From Spirosoma telluris (GTDB lineage Bacteria; Bacteroidota; Bacteroidia; Cytophagales; Spirosomataceae), in assembly GCA_003259005.1 (NCBI GenBank), contig QLII01000001.1, positions 2,868,501 through 2,932,500 of the forward strand: a DNA stretch of 64,000 bases, written 5' to 3'. Made by a program: the position numbers and the translations under genes. Positions 20,950-29,103 of this stretch are shown here, in pieces (positions within the stretch are counted from its first letter, which is position 1; every line of letters starts with the position of its first letter). The notes beneath the pieces are model-generated. The model saw nothing but the letters and a program-made list of their open reading frames with translations. It was not told the DNA's origin and made no database searches.

Positions 20950-21606
20950 ATGAAATGGACTCTACCTTCGCTTGTATTGCTCACACTCTGTTACACGATA
21001 ACAGTGGCTCAACAGTGGCAGGGGCAAATCGGCATTAACCTGGCCGCCCTTCCAGGACGTTCCTTCGAACTGGCAACAGCCTGGAGCCCTAATCTAAATC
21101 GGTGGGCATTCACATTTAATGCTGGCTATACATACCAAAATCACGCCAATAGAATTCCATCGGGATATGTCTGCGATTGTGGTTTTAGTGCGCTGAATAC
21201 ATCGGGCGCTTTCGTAAAAGTGGGAGGGCGAGTCGATGCCATTCGATCCATAAAACCACAAGCCAGAATTGGTTTGCCGATCGGGATTATTTTGATAGGT
21301 TCGCAGTATCAGCAGGAAGGAACCATCCGATCTATTGCAGGTGGTCAGGATCGGTATAGTACGCAATCCGCTCAGGGATTCATACTGAGCGGGGGATTAA
21401 CAGCAGCCCTGAACATTCGGCTTGCCGCTCGCTGGAATGTAGATCTGGGCATTCAGAAATTCATTGGCTTCAAAAAACGAGATGACTACCTGCTATTCGC
21501 CAATTATATGACCTATCAACCCGGTATTGGCCTCACGAACTGGAAAAACTTCCGACCCGGCCTACAAGGCATCGTTACGGTGAATTACCGTCTGAATGGA
21601 TTGTGA
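20950..21606 (+). CDS. Predicted outer-membrane beta-barrel protein
   Basis: A 218-residue protein with a clear signal peptide (MKWTLPSLVLLTLCYTITVAQ). The rest alternates polar and aromatic residues in short strands (for example WAFTFNAGYTYQN, AFVKVGGRVDAI) and ends in VNYRLNGL, as in small outer-membrane barrels of Bacteroidota. I do not recognise a family. It follows the SUI1 gene by 21 bp. Confidence 0.6.
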   Translation: MKWTLPSLVLLTLCYTITVAQQWQGQIGINLAALPGRSFELATAWSPNLNRWAFTFNAGYTYQNHANRIPSGYVCDCGFSALNTSGAFVKVGGRVDAIRSIKPQARIGLPIGIILIGSQYQQEGTIRSIAGGQDRYSTQSAQGFILSGGLTAALNIRLAARWNVDLGIQKFIGFKKRDDYLLFANYMTYQPGIGLTNWKNFRPGLQGIVTVNYRLNGL

Positions 21607-21724
21607 TTCGGGATTATTCCAATACGAGGAGTTACTGCTATAGGTAGCTGACAATTTCTGAGACAATGTACGTTGACCGTAGGATTGTGAATTAGAAAGG
21701 CCCGTCCATATCTGGACAATTTAC

Positions 21725-21740
21725 CGTCCGTTTTCGGACG
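21725..21740. promoter_or_regulatory. Candidate palindromic operator CGTCCG-TTTT-CGGACG
   Basis: A perfect 6-bp palindrome with a 4-base spacer sits about 130 bp upstream of the padR start, in the otherwise empty gap after 21606. PadR regulators commonly autoregulate from palindromic sites. No T run follows immediately, so a terminator is less likely. The assignment is inferred from position only. Confidence 0.35.
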
Positions 21741-21869
21741 ACAATAATCCAATAAGAAAGACAAAACAGGCATTTTCGAGCACGTAGGGCCCATAGGAGT
21801 TGTTGGTCTTCAATTTGCTATGCAAAAGAGAAAGATACTTTTCCCTTTAGTAAGAAGTAATACCAATGT

Positions 21870-22205
21870 ATGAAAGGCACCCAACTAGGTGAGTTCGAAG
21901 AAATCGTTCTACTAACGATTGCGCTACTCTACGATGATGCCTATGGCGTAGCTGTTGTAGATGCATTAAGCAGTCGTCTGGATCGGTCTATGAGCCTGGG
22001 CGTTGTTCACCGAACCATGCAGCGGCTAGAAGAAAAAGGGTTAGTTCATTCCCGATTTGGCGAAGCGACCGCTGAGCGAGGTGGACGGGCCAAACGCTTG
22101 TTTACGGTAATCATGGCGGGTGAACAAGCGTTGCGGGAATCGCGACGTATCCGAAATGAATTGTGGGAAGGTATTCCGAAAACCGCTTTTAATCATCAGA
22201 CATGA
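21870..22205 (+). CDS. PadR-family transcriptional regulator
   Basis: A 111-residue winged-helix protein of the PadR family: LGEFEEIVLLTIALLYDDAYGVAVVDAL at the N-terminus, a recognition region (SLGVVHRTMQRLEEKGLVHSRFG) and the wing plus basic segment (GGRAKRLFTVIMAGEQAL). It overlaps the permease by four bases (ATGA at 22202-22205), so translation is probably coupled. PadR-FtsX permease pairs are frequent in Cytophagales. It likely represses its own operon in response to an unknown ligand. Confidence 0.92.
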   Translation: MKGTQLGEFEEIVLLTIALLYDDAYGVAVVDALSSRLDRSMSLGVVHRTMQRLEEKGLVHSRFGEATAERGGRAKRLFTVIMAGEQALRESRRIRNELWEGIPKTAFNHQT

Positions 22206-24848
22206 ATCGGAAGAATAAAACCCATCAGGAACCACCACGCTGGGCCGAGCGACTGCTGACACGCATTACAGCCCCCATATCCGGGACGAAGTTTTGGGGA
22301 TATGTATGAATTATTTCAAAAGCGGACCCAGCGATACGGGTATACCCAAGCCCAACTATTGTATGTGCTGGAAATGCTGTTGCTATTGCATCCCCGGCTT
22401 TGGCGTAAACAAGCCCAATTAATCTATTTATACCCTGAACCCACTCGTTACTCACAATCAAACCCAACGGCTATGCTCAGTAATTATGTTAAAATCGCCT
22501 GGAGAAAATTAAATCGGCATAAATCGTATGCGCTGATCAATGTGGTAAGCTTAAGCCTGGGCATTGCCTGTGCCATTTTAATCTTTACGCTGGTCAAATA
22601 CCATCTGAGTTTTGATACGTTTCATGCTGATCAAAACCGCATCTACCGGATTTATACAGAGCTTCATACAGAAAAAGTAACCTACAGTACGGGCGTTCCC
22701 AATCCGATGGGCGAAGCATTTCGAAGTGGATATAGCGTAGCTGAGAAAGTCGGACGAATTGCCTTTTTGAAAAAACGAGTAGTTGCCGTATCGCCGGAGA
22801 AAAAGTTTGAAGAAGATCTTGCGTTTGCCGATCCGGATTTCCTGAACATTTTCGATTTTCCCCTGCTACAGGGCAACCCAAAAACTGCATTACAGGATCG
22901 CAATACAGCCCTTATTACGGATCGAATCGCCAAAAAATATTTTGGGAATGAAAACCCTATTGGCCAGCTATTGCACATTGATAATTCATTGGTCGTTAAG
23001 ATTACGGGAATTCTCCGAAACCTGCCAGTCACCACCGATTTTCGTTCAGAAATCTATCTTCCCTTCGGTAATTTGCAGGAACATAGTCCCTGGATGGTCG
23101 AAAAAGACTGGTGGGTAGGTTTCAATAAAGAGATGCAGTGTTTTATCCGACTCAAACCGGGCGTATCGGCGGCTGTGGTCGATTCCAGGATTCTTCCGGC
23201 CATTTCCGATAAATACTATAACAAAGAGAATGCGAAGCGTTTCCGATTTAGATTACAGCCGCTCTCCGACGTCCATTTTAATCCGAAACTACGGGGATAT
23301 ACCGAGAAAAAAAACCTCTGGACGTTTGCACTGATCGGTTTTTTCCTGGTTGTTACGGCCTGTGTGAATTTTATTAATCTGGCCACGGCTCAGGCGCTTG
23401 GGCGCGCCAGGGAAATTGGGGTTCGTAAAGCATTGGGAAGCCAACGGGGAGCGCTTTTCTGGCAATTTATCACCGAAACGGCGCTCATTACTGGATCAGC
23501 CCTAATTATCGCGTTGGTACTGGCGTACCTGGCCTTACCGTTCGTCAATCAATGGTTTGACATAGAACTGGTGCTCAATCCATTAACGGATACGTATCTG
23601 CTTGCCTTTTTGCTCGGCCTGCTGCTGATCGTGATTTTCTGTTCAGGCGCCTATCCCGGTCTGATTCTGGCTCGTTTTCAGGCCGTTCTGGCGCTAAAAG
23701 GGAAACTCTCCCAACAGTCGGCGGGCGGTTTCTCACTGCGAAAGGGCTTGGTTGTCACGCAGTTTGCGATCTCGCAATTGCTCATTATCGGCACGCTGAT
23801 CATGACCAACCAGTTGCGTTATTCGCAACAGGCAGATATGGGTTTTCGGAAAGACGCGATGGTCATTCTTCCCGTTCCCGATAATAAAAAGTCGAAAATC
23901 AATACGTTGGGGGCGCAACTTTCTGAACTATCCGGCGTCGAAAACGTGACTTTTTTTGATACACCTCCTGCATCAGAAGCCGTAGGAAACACCGCGTTTC
24001 TCTTTGACTCCCGACCAAAAACGGAAGACTTTACCATTGCCATTAAATCTGCGGATCATCAGTATATTCCTACGTTCAACATACCCATTCTGGCCGGCCG
24101 CAACCTGAATCCGTCGGATACGATCCGGGAATACCTGCTCAACGAAACGGCTGTGAAAGCCCTTGGATTAGCCTCCATGCAGGATGTGATCGGCAAATCG
24201 GCTACGATCAATAACCGACCAGGAACCATTGTTGGCGTGATGAAGGATTTCCACTATAAGTCGTTTCGGGCTGCCATTGAGCCCCTGTCTATAACGACTT
24301 GGAGTGAGGTTTACGGCAGTTGCGGGGTAAAACTAAATCCGGCTAATCTGGGACCAACACTAGCCGGGCTTGAAAAAGCCTGGACAGCCATGTATCCGTC
24401 TTCCATTTTTACGTACCGTTTTCTGGATGAGGATATTGAGCGGCTCTATAAGCAGGATACCATGCTGCTGAGGCTCATTCAGGCGTTTGCCGGTATCGCA
24501 ATTTTTGTGGGTTGTCTGGGCCTGTATGGATTGGTATCGTTCATGGCGAATCAGAAAAAGAAGGAAATTGGCGTACGGAAGGTATTAGGAGCGAGTACTT
24601 CCGGCATTCTTTGGCTGTTTGGGAAAGAATTTTCTCGTCTACTGTTGGTGGCGTTTATGCTGGCAGCTCCGCTGGGGTGGTGGATTATGACTAGGTGGCT
24701 GACTAATTTTGTGTATCGGATCGAACCCGGCGCTGGCATCTTTATCCTGGCAATGCTGATCACCTTCCTTGTCGCCTTATTGACCATCGGTTTCCAAAGC
24801 GTGAAAGCTGCCCTGATGAATCCGGTCAAGACCTTACGAACGGAATAA
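22202..24848 (+). CDS. MacB/FtsX-type ABC transporter permease (two frameshifts near 22272-22299)
   Basis: The frame from 22202 gives MNRKNKTHQEPPRWAERLL, the usual N-terminus of Cytophagales FtsX permeases, but breaks within 30 codons. Adding one base to CCCCC (22272-22276) and one to GGGG (22296-22299) restores APHIRDEVLGDMYELF and joins the long downstream frame. The corrected span is 2649 bases, 882 residues. After a cytoplasmic prelude there is a first membrane helix (YALINVVSLSLGIACAILIFTL), a MacB-like periplasmic domain, three helices, a second periplasmic domain and three C-terminal helices. No ATPase gene is adjacent. Such permeases work with a separately encoded ATPase, perhaps exporting peptides or sensing envelope stress. 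Confidence 0.9.
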
Positions 24849-24856
24849 GCAGTAAG

Positions 24857-24881
24857 CAGGCTGCTACTCAAAAGCAGCCTG
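24857..24881 (+). terminator. Possible terminator after the permease
   Basis: The stem caggctgct/agcagcctg (9 bp, 7-base loop) begins 9 bp after the permease stop codon. The T run that follows is weak, so this is a probable rather than certain terminator. Confidence 0.5.
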
Positions 24882-24985
24882 TTCTAATTGTGTTTCTTCA
24901 ATAAGTACGGTCTTTCTGCAGAAAACCTTTCCGTTTGCTACAGGGTTATGGGCAAAAGTTCTTACCCATTCAGTATATAGTTCCC

Positions 24986-25701
24986 ATGGCAGATAGTATA
25001 AAAACAGCCCTCATTACGGGCGGATCGAAAGGCATTGGCTACGGCATTGCCGAAGTTTTAATTAAAGAAGGAATTAAGGTTGCCATAACCAGCCGCTCGT
25101 CAGTAGCCGCCGAGTTAGCAGCCTCAAAACTGAACGAAATCAAACCAGGTTATGCCCTCGGTGTAGCCGCCGATGTACGTGACCTGGCTTCACAACAGAA
25201 AGCCGTCGAAACCATTTTAGGCCAATGGGGCCAGCTTGATTATGTCATAGCGAACGCAGGCGTAGGCCACTTTGCCTCTATTCAGGAACTCACCCCCGAA
25301 CAGTGGCACGAAACCATAGACATTAACCTGACTGGAGTTTTTTATACCGCCAAAGCGGCACTGGAAGCCTTGAAAAAATCCGAAGGCTATTTCATCACAA
25401 TTGCCAGTCTGGCAGGGACAAACTTCTTCGAAAACGGGCTGCCTACAATGCCAGTAAGTTCGGTCTAGTAGGTTTTACACAGGCCGTTATGCTCGATTTG
25501 CGTAAAGAAGGCATCAAGGTATCGACTATTATGCCTGGCTCAGTGGCTAGCTATTTCAATGACCATCAACCCAACGACAAGGATGCCTGGAAGATTCAAC
25601 CCGAAGACATTGGTCAGATCGTGTACGATTTGCTGAAAATGAACCCTCGAACATTGCCGAGTAAGATTGAAGTACGCCCAACCCGACCGGGTGGAAAGTA
25701 A
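24986..25701 (+). CDS. Short-chain dehydrogenase/reductase (one frameshift near 25436-25438)
   Basis: The start at 24986 (MADSIKTALITGG) places the cofactor motif GGSKGIGYG correctly at the N-terminus. NAG is present in IANAGVGHF. The frame then breaks before the catalytic Tyr: adding one G to GGG at 25436-25438 restores ENGAAYNASKFGLVGFTQA, giving the YxxxK catalytic pair. The corrected length is 717 bases, 238 residues, typical of classical SDRs. It would be a NAD(P)H-dependent oxidoreductase of unknown substrate, related to 3-oxoacyl-ACP reductase-like proteins. It stands alone on the plus strand and converges with the ankyrin gene. Confidence 0.9.
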
Positions 25702-25713
25702 GCAAGTAAGTCG

Positions 25714-25749
25714 ATGGTGCAGGGCCAGCGTGGTCTGGCCCTGCACCAT
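25714..25749. terminator. Bidirectional terminator hairpin between SDR and ankyrin genes
   Basis: Perfect 15-bp arms (atggtgcagggccag at 25714-25728 and its reverse complement at 25735-25749) with a 6-base loop lie between two convergent genes, and the ankyrin stop codon follows directly. The position suggests a shared terminator, although it lacks a long T run on either side. Confidence 0.7.
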
Positions 25750-25750
25750 G

Positions 25751-26239
25751 CTATACAACATTAAACAGTTGCAATGCTTCTTCATTGCCTTGCTGGTAAG
25801 CTAAATCCAAGGCATTCAGGCCCCGAATATCGCAAATGGACGTATCGGCACCGTTATCGAGCAAGAGCTTTACCAACTGGTTCCGACCAAACAATGTAGC
25901 GAACATAAGCGCTGTACCACCGTTGCCATTTTGCAGATTTAGATCGGCTCCACGCTCGATCAACAAACGAGCTATTTCAGGATAACCTTTGAACGACACA
26001 CCCATCAGTGCCGTATTGCCACTTACATCCTGCACATTCACATCGGCATTGGCATCCAGTAGTGCTTTAGCTGCATCCTGGTGACCATCGTAAGCGGCTA
26101 AAATCAGGGGCGTGAACCCTTTGTCATTCTGTATATTTACATCGATACCAGCAGTAATTAGCTGATTTATATAGGCAACGTCACCTTTGCGAGCGGCATC
26201 AAAAAGCAGATCATCGGGACGGTCTGAATAAAAAGACAT
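25751..26239 (-). CDS. Ankyrin-repeat protein
   Basis: Starting at 26239 (MSFYSDRPDDLLFDAARKGD), the protein is about 162 residues with four ankyrin repeats: GDVAYINQLITAGIDVNIQNDKG, then GFTPLILAAYDGHQDAAKALL, NTALMGVSFKGYPEIARLLIERGADLN and GTALMFATLFGRNQLVKLLL, ending in a partial repeat (LNALDLAYQQGNEEALQLF). No signal peptide is seen from this start. Ankyrin proteins mediate protein-protein contacts; the partner is unknown. It is divergent from the NamZ gene. Confidence 0.88.
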   Translation of the reverse strand: MSFYSDRPDDLLFDAARKGDVAYINQLITAGIDVNIQNDKGFTPLILAAYDGHQDAAKALLDANADVNVQDVSGNTALMGVSFKGYPEIARLLIERGADLNLQNGNGGTALMFATLFGRNQLVKLLLDNGADTSICDIRGLNALDLAYQQGNEEALQLFNVV

Positions 26240-26461
26240 AGGTAAACCGTATGGTTGAAAATTGATTGTCAATAAACAAGTAAACAACCTCGACTGGATT
26301 GTTTGTTTTAAAAACTTCCATTTACCTATGCAGCAGCCCCACCAAAACCCGGAAACCCTACCAACACGCTGCTGTATTGTGGCCTGCTTACCTGATTAGT
26401 GTTAGCCCGCGACCAGACCATATTCGTACGAAGGCAAACTGATTGCTAGTTTTTTATGCAG

Positions 26462-26538
26462 ATATTGTCTGGGCCAAGCTCTGGCTTGGCCGTTGTGTTA
26501 TTTACATAGGCCAAGCCAGAGCTTGGCCCAGACAATAT
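26462..26538. repeat. Perfect 30-bp nested inverted repeat upstream of namZ
   Basis: The arms at 26462-26491 and 26509-26538 are exact reverse complements with a 17-base loop. Each arm also contains a smaller palindrome, GGCCAAGC-TCTG-GCTTGGCC, so the element can fold as one long hairpin or as two short ones. It ends 3 bp before the chosen start codon of the NamZ-like gene. Confidence 0.95.
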
Positions 26539-26541
26539 TCC

Positions 26542-27714
26542 ATGGCAGTCCGATTTGGCGTAGATATTTTCCTGAAACAAGTTCTTGATTATCAACATCA
26601 ACGATTTGCGCTCGTCACCAATCAGGCAGCAACAACGGCAACTTACGTCCCCTCCCGACAGGCATTACTTTCTGCTGGCTACCAGATCGTTACCTTATTT
26701 TCGCCCGAACACGGTCTGGACGCGATTGGCGATGATGGCAAATTGATGCCTAACGGAATTGATGAGTTGACGGGCTTACCAATCATTAGTTTATACGGCG
26801 ATAAGCTCCAGCCTTCGGCAGGGGATTTGGCTGATGTAGATGCGGTTGTTGTGGATTTGCCCGACGTCGGTTGTCGATTTTATACGTACCTCTGGACGCT
26901 CACGCATGTTATGGAAGCCTGTGCGCTCCTCCAGAAGCCCTTACTTCTTCTCGACCGACCCAATCCTCTTTCGGGGCGGTTGGCGTTGACAGAAGGCCCG
27001 ATGCTGGATGAGGCCGTGTGTTCATCCTTTATCGGACGATGGCGTATGCCACTACGACACGCCTGTACGTTTGGGGAGTTGGCAACGTACTGGCAACAGC
27101 AACGGTTACCTTCGCTCAACCTTACGGTTATTAAAGCCGAAGGCTGGCATCGGGAAGCCTTCGCGCAGGACTGGCAACCGTCGTTTGTACCTACCTCACC
27201 CGCTATGGTCAATGCAGAAGCCGCTTTACTTTATCCTGGGTTAGGCCTGTTAGAAGCGACCAATCTCAGCGAAGGCCGTGGAACGGCTACGCCCTTTCAA
27301 CTAGCTGGGGCTCCCTGGCTGGATGCCAATCCATTGACCGCTCAGTTCAATGAAGTAGGCTTATCAGGTGTGGTTGGACGAGCGATTACATTTACACCCC
27401 AAAGCGGCAACTACGTAGGCCAATTATGCCGGGGCGTCATGTTTCATGTCACTGACCCAACGTGCTTTAAGCCCGTTTTATCTGGACTACTTTTTATCAA
27501 ACTAGTCTATGATCACCAGCCAAATCAATTTGGCTGGGCACCTTACCCAACGCATGTAAATCCCACGGGAAAGCATCATTTGGATAAGTTATTGGGCATC
27601 CCCGATTCGGAAATTCTCTTTGAACAGCCAATATCCTCATTCACAAAAACGCTTCACAAACTGTTAGTCTGTGAAGCGTGGGTTGATGAGATGAGACCTT
27701 ATCTATTGTACTGA
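26542..27714 (+). CDS. DUF1343 / NamZ-like exo-beta-N-acetylmuramidase
   Basis: The ATG at 26542 (MAVRFGVDIFLKQ) is chosen because the longer frame from 26443 would be encoded by an inverted repeat. The 390-residue protein has the DUF1343 pattern: LVTNQAA, LFSPEHGLDA, LPIISLYGDKLQPS, VDLPDVGCRFYTYLWTL, LLLLDRPNPLSG, and EGRGTATPFQLAGAPW. The founding NamZ enzyme releases N-acetylmuramic acid from the non-reducing end of murein fragments, so a role in cell-wall recycling is likely. I do not see an export signal, which fits a cytoplasmic form or a different start. No recycling partners are adjacent. Confidence 0.88.
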   Translation: MAVRFGVDIFLKQVLDYQHQRFALVTNQAATTATYVPSRQALLSAGYQIVTLFSPEHGLDAIGDDGKLMPNGIDELTGLPIISLYGDKLQPSAGDLADVDAVVVDLPDVGCRFYTYLWTLTHVMEACALLQKPLLLLDRPNPLSGRLALTEGPMLDEAVCSSFIGRWRMPLRHACTFGELATYWQQQRLPSLNLTVIKAEGWHREAFAQDWQPSFVPTSPAMVNAEAALLYPGLGLLEATNLSEGRGTATPFQLAGAPWLDANPLTAQFNEVGLSGVVGRAITFTPQSGNYVGQLCRGVMFHVTDPTCFKPVLSGLLFIKLVYDHQPNQFGWAPYPTHVNPTGKHHLDKLLGIPDSEILFEQPISSFTKTLHKLLVCEAWVDEMRPYLLY

Positions 27715-27729
27715 AATGGCGTGTAAATC

Positions 27730-27778
27730 AACTTCCCGAAAGCTTGAAGCCGCACGGGCGACCCCGTTTCGGGAAGTT
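27730..27778. repeat. 12-bp inverted repeat between namZ and the MFP gene
   Basis: Perfect arms aacttcccgaaa (27730-27741) and its complement (27767-27778) flank a 25-base GC-rich loop. It lies between two convergent genes and may act as a terminator for one or both. Confidence 0.6.
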
Positions 27779-27836
27779 CAAGTTTTCCTGCAATACTGTA
27801 CTCGTTTTAATGTCGGATTTTTTAAACTGAGACACA

Positions 27837-28979
27837 TTACTTCTTCGCTGCCTTCACTTCCTGACCATCCCGAATTTCTTCGGAAGCGTTTTTTACGATG
27901 GTCATGCCCGATTGTACATCACCGAAGACTTCGACTAAACTATCCAGCACATTTCCTTTCTGAACCGATACCCACTTTGCCCGATTGTCGTTCACGTTGA
28001 TCACAAACATTTTTTCGCTGGAGCTAACCACTGATGTCGTCGGTACAAACATTGTTTTGCCGGTTCGCTCGATGGGCATCTGAACCTCGGCATACATCCC
28101 CGCTTTCAGTTCGTGACCGGGATTGGCAACATCAAATTCCGCCATCATGGATCGATTGGCTTCGACTAAACTTTGGGCAGAACGGGCCAGTTTCGCATTG
28201 AACTGGCGGTTAGGCATGGCATTCACCGTGAATGAAACGGCACTTTTCGCCTTTAGCTGATTGGCAAACGATTCCGGAATGGCAACCGTCAGACGTAATG
28301 TTCGGCTGTCTTCCAGCACGAACAAGGGTTTGCCACTATCGCCAGCACCAACTAAGGCACCAGGGCTTATGTTCCGCTCAATCACCATACCGTCGAAGGG
28401 TGCGGTGATGGTGAGGTATTGCCGAAGTTCAGTTTTAGCCTGGTAATTCGAGCGGGCAGCCTGTACGGTGCCCCGTGCAACGGCTACCATGGCGCTGTCG
28501 CCCTGCATTCTGGCCAATGCCTGATCGATCTCATTGGCCGATACCGCTCCTTCCATTTTAGCCGTTTGCAGCAATCGGTTATAGGTCAATCGGCTGGCGC
28601 GGGCGCGGGTTGTTTGCTCTACCAGCGTCGCTTCCTGCGCCTGCACCTGTGCCTGTGCCTGACTCAGTTCCGAAATCACTTCGGGCGCATCAAGTCGAGC
28701 CAACACCTGCCCTTTTCGAACCATTGTCCCCCGATCCACCGAAATATCGCGCACGAAGCCTTTCACTTTGGCATACATGCTTACCCGATTCCAGGGCTTC
28801 AGTTCACCGGGCAACGTAACGCGTTTGCTGGGTTGTAATTCCTGCACAGTCGTTACTGCAACCTGCTGAATTTCTGGCTCTTTCGCAGCAGTTGTTTTAT
28901 TATCGCTACTGGCCGACGAGCAGGCTGCAATTTCGGCAGCGATGGCGAAAGCGATGGTTAATTTAAAAAGCGATTTCAT
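27837..28979 (-). CDS. Efflux RND transporter periplasmic adaptor (MFP/HlyD family)
   Basis: A 380-residue lipoprotein (lipobox IAAC near residue 20) with the adaptor architecture: an N-terminal beta region (LPGELKPWNRVSMYAKVKGFVRD), a lipoyl half-motif (VDRGTMVRKGQVLARLDAPE), a coiled-coil hairpin (about 100-190), then the second lipoyl half (ITAPFDGMVIERNISPGALV) and a beta-barrel/membrane-proximal region. It links the inner-membrane RND pump to the outer-membrane channel. It is the last gene of a tolC-RND-MFP operon; gene order is the reverse of the common MFP-RND-tolC order. A 40-bp perfect inverted repeat fills the gap to the RND gene. Confidence 0.93.
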   Translation of the reverse strand: MKSLFKLTIAFAIAAEIAACSSASSDNKTTAAKEPEIQQVAVTTVQELQPSKRVTLPGELKPWNRVSMYAKVKGFVRDISVDRGTMVRKGQVLARLDAPEVISELSQAQAQVQAQEATLVEQTTRARASRLTYNRLLQTAKMEGAVSANEIDQALARMQGDSAMVAVARGTVQAARSNYQAKTELRQYLTITAPFDGMVIERNISPGALVGAGDSGKPLFVLEDSRTLRLTVAIPESFANQLKAKSAVSFTVNAMPNRQFNAKLARSAQSLVEANRSMMAEFDVANPGHELKAGMYAEVQMPIERTGKTMFVPTTSVVSSSEKMFVINVNDNRAKWVSVQKGNVLDSLVEVFGDVQSGMTIVKNASEEIRDGQEVKAAKK

Positions 28980-29007
28980 ATAGGCAATGGTTGACTGTTC
29001 TATTATC

Positions 29008-29101
29008 TTGTCTCCGGCAGCATCCTGCTGTCGTAGCCGAAGGCTAAGTGTAACTATCGGGTTAGCCTTCGGCTACGACAGCAGGATGCTGCCGGAGACA
29101 A
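29008..29101. repeat. Perfect 40-bp inverted repeat inside the efflux operon
   Basis: The arms at 29008-29047 and 29062-29101 are exact reverse complements with a 14-base loop. The element fills nearly the whole 124-bp gap between the RND gene and the adaptor gene, ending 2 bp from the RND stop codon. Such a hairpin in the transcript would be very stable and could attenuate or differentially process the operon mRNA. Confidence 0.97.
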
Positions 29102-29103
29102 TC

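Noticed and set aside
26443..26541. An upstream start for NamZ
   Set aside because: The added residues would be encoded by the inverted repeat and do not resemble a signal peptide.
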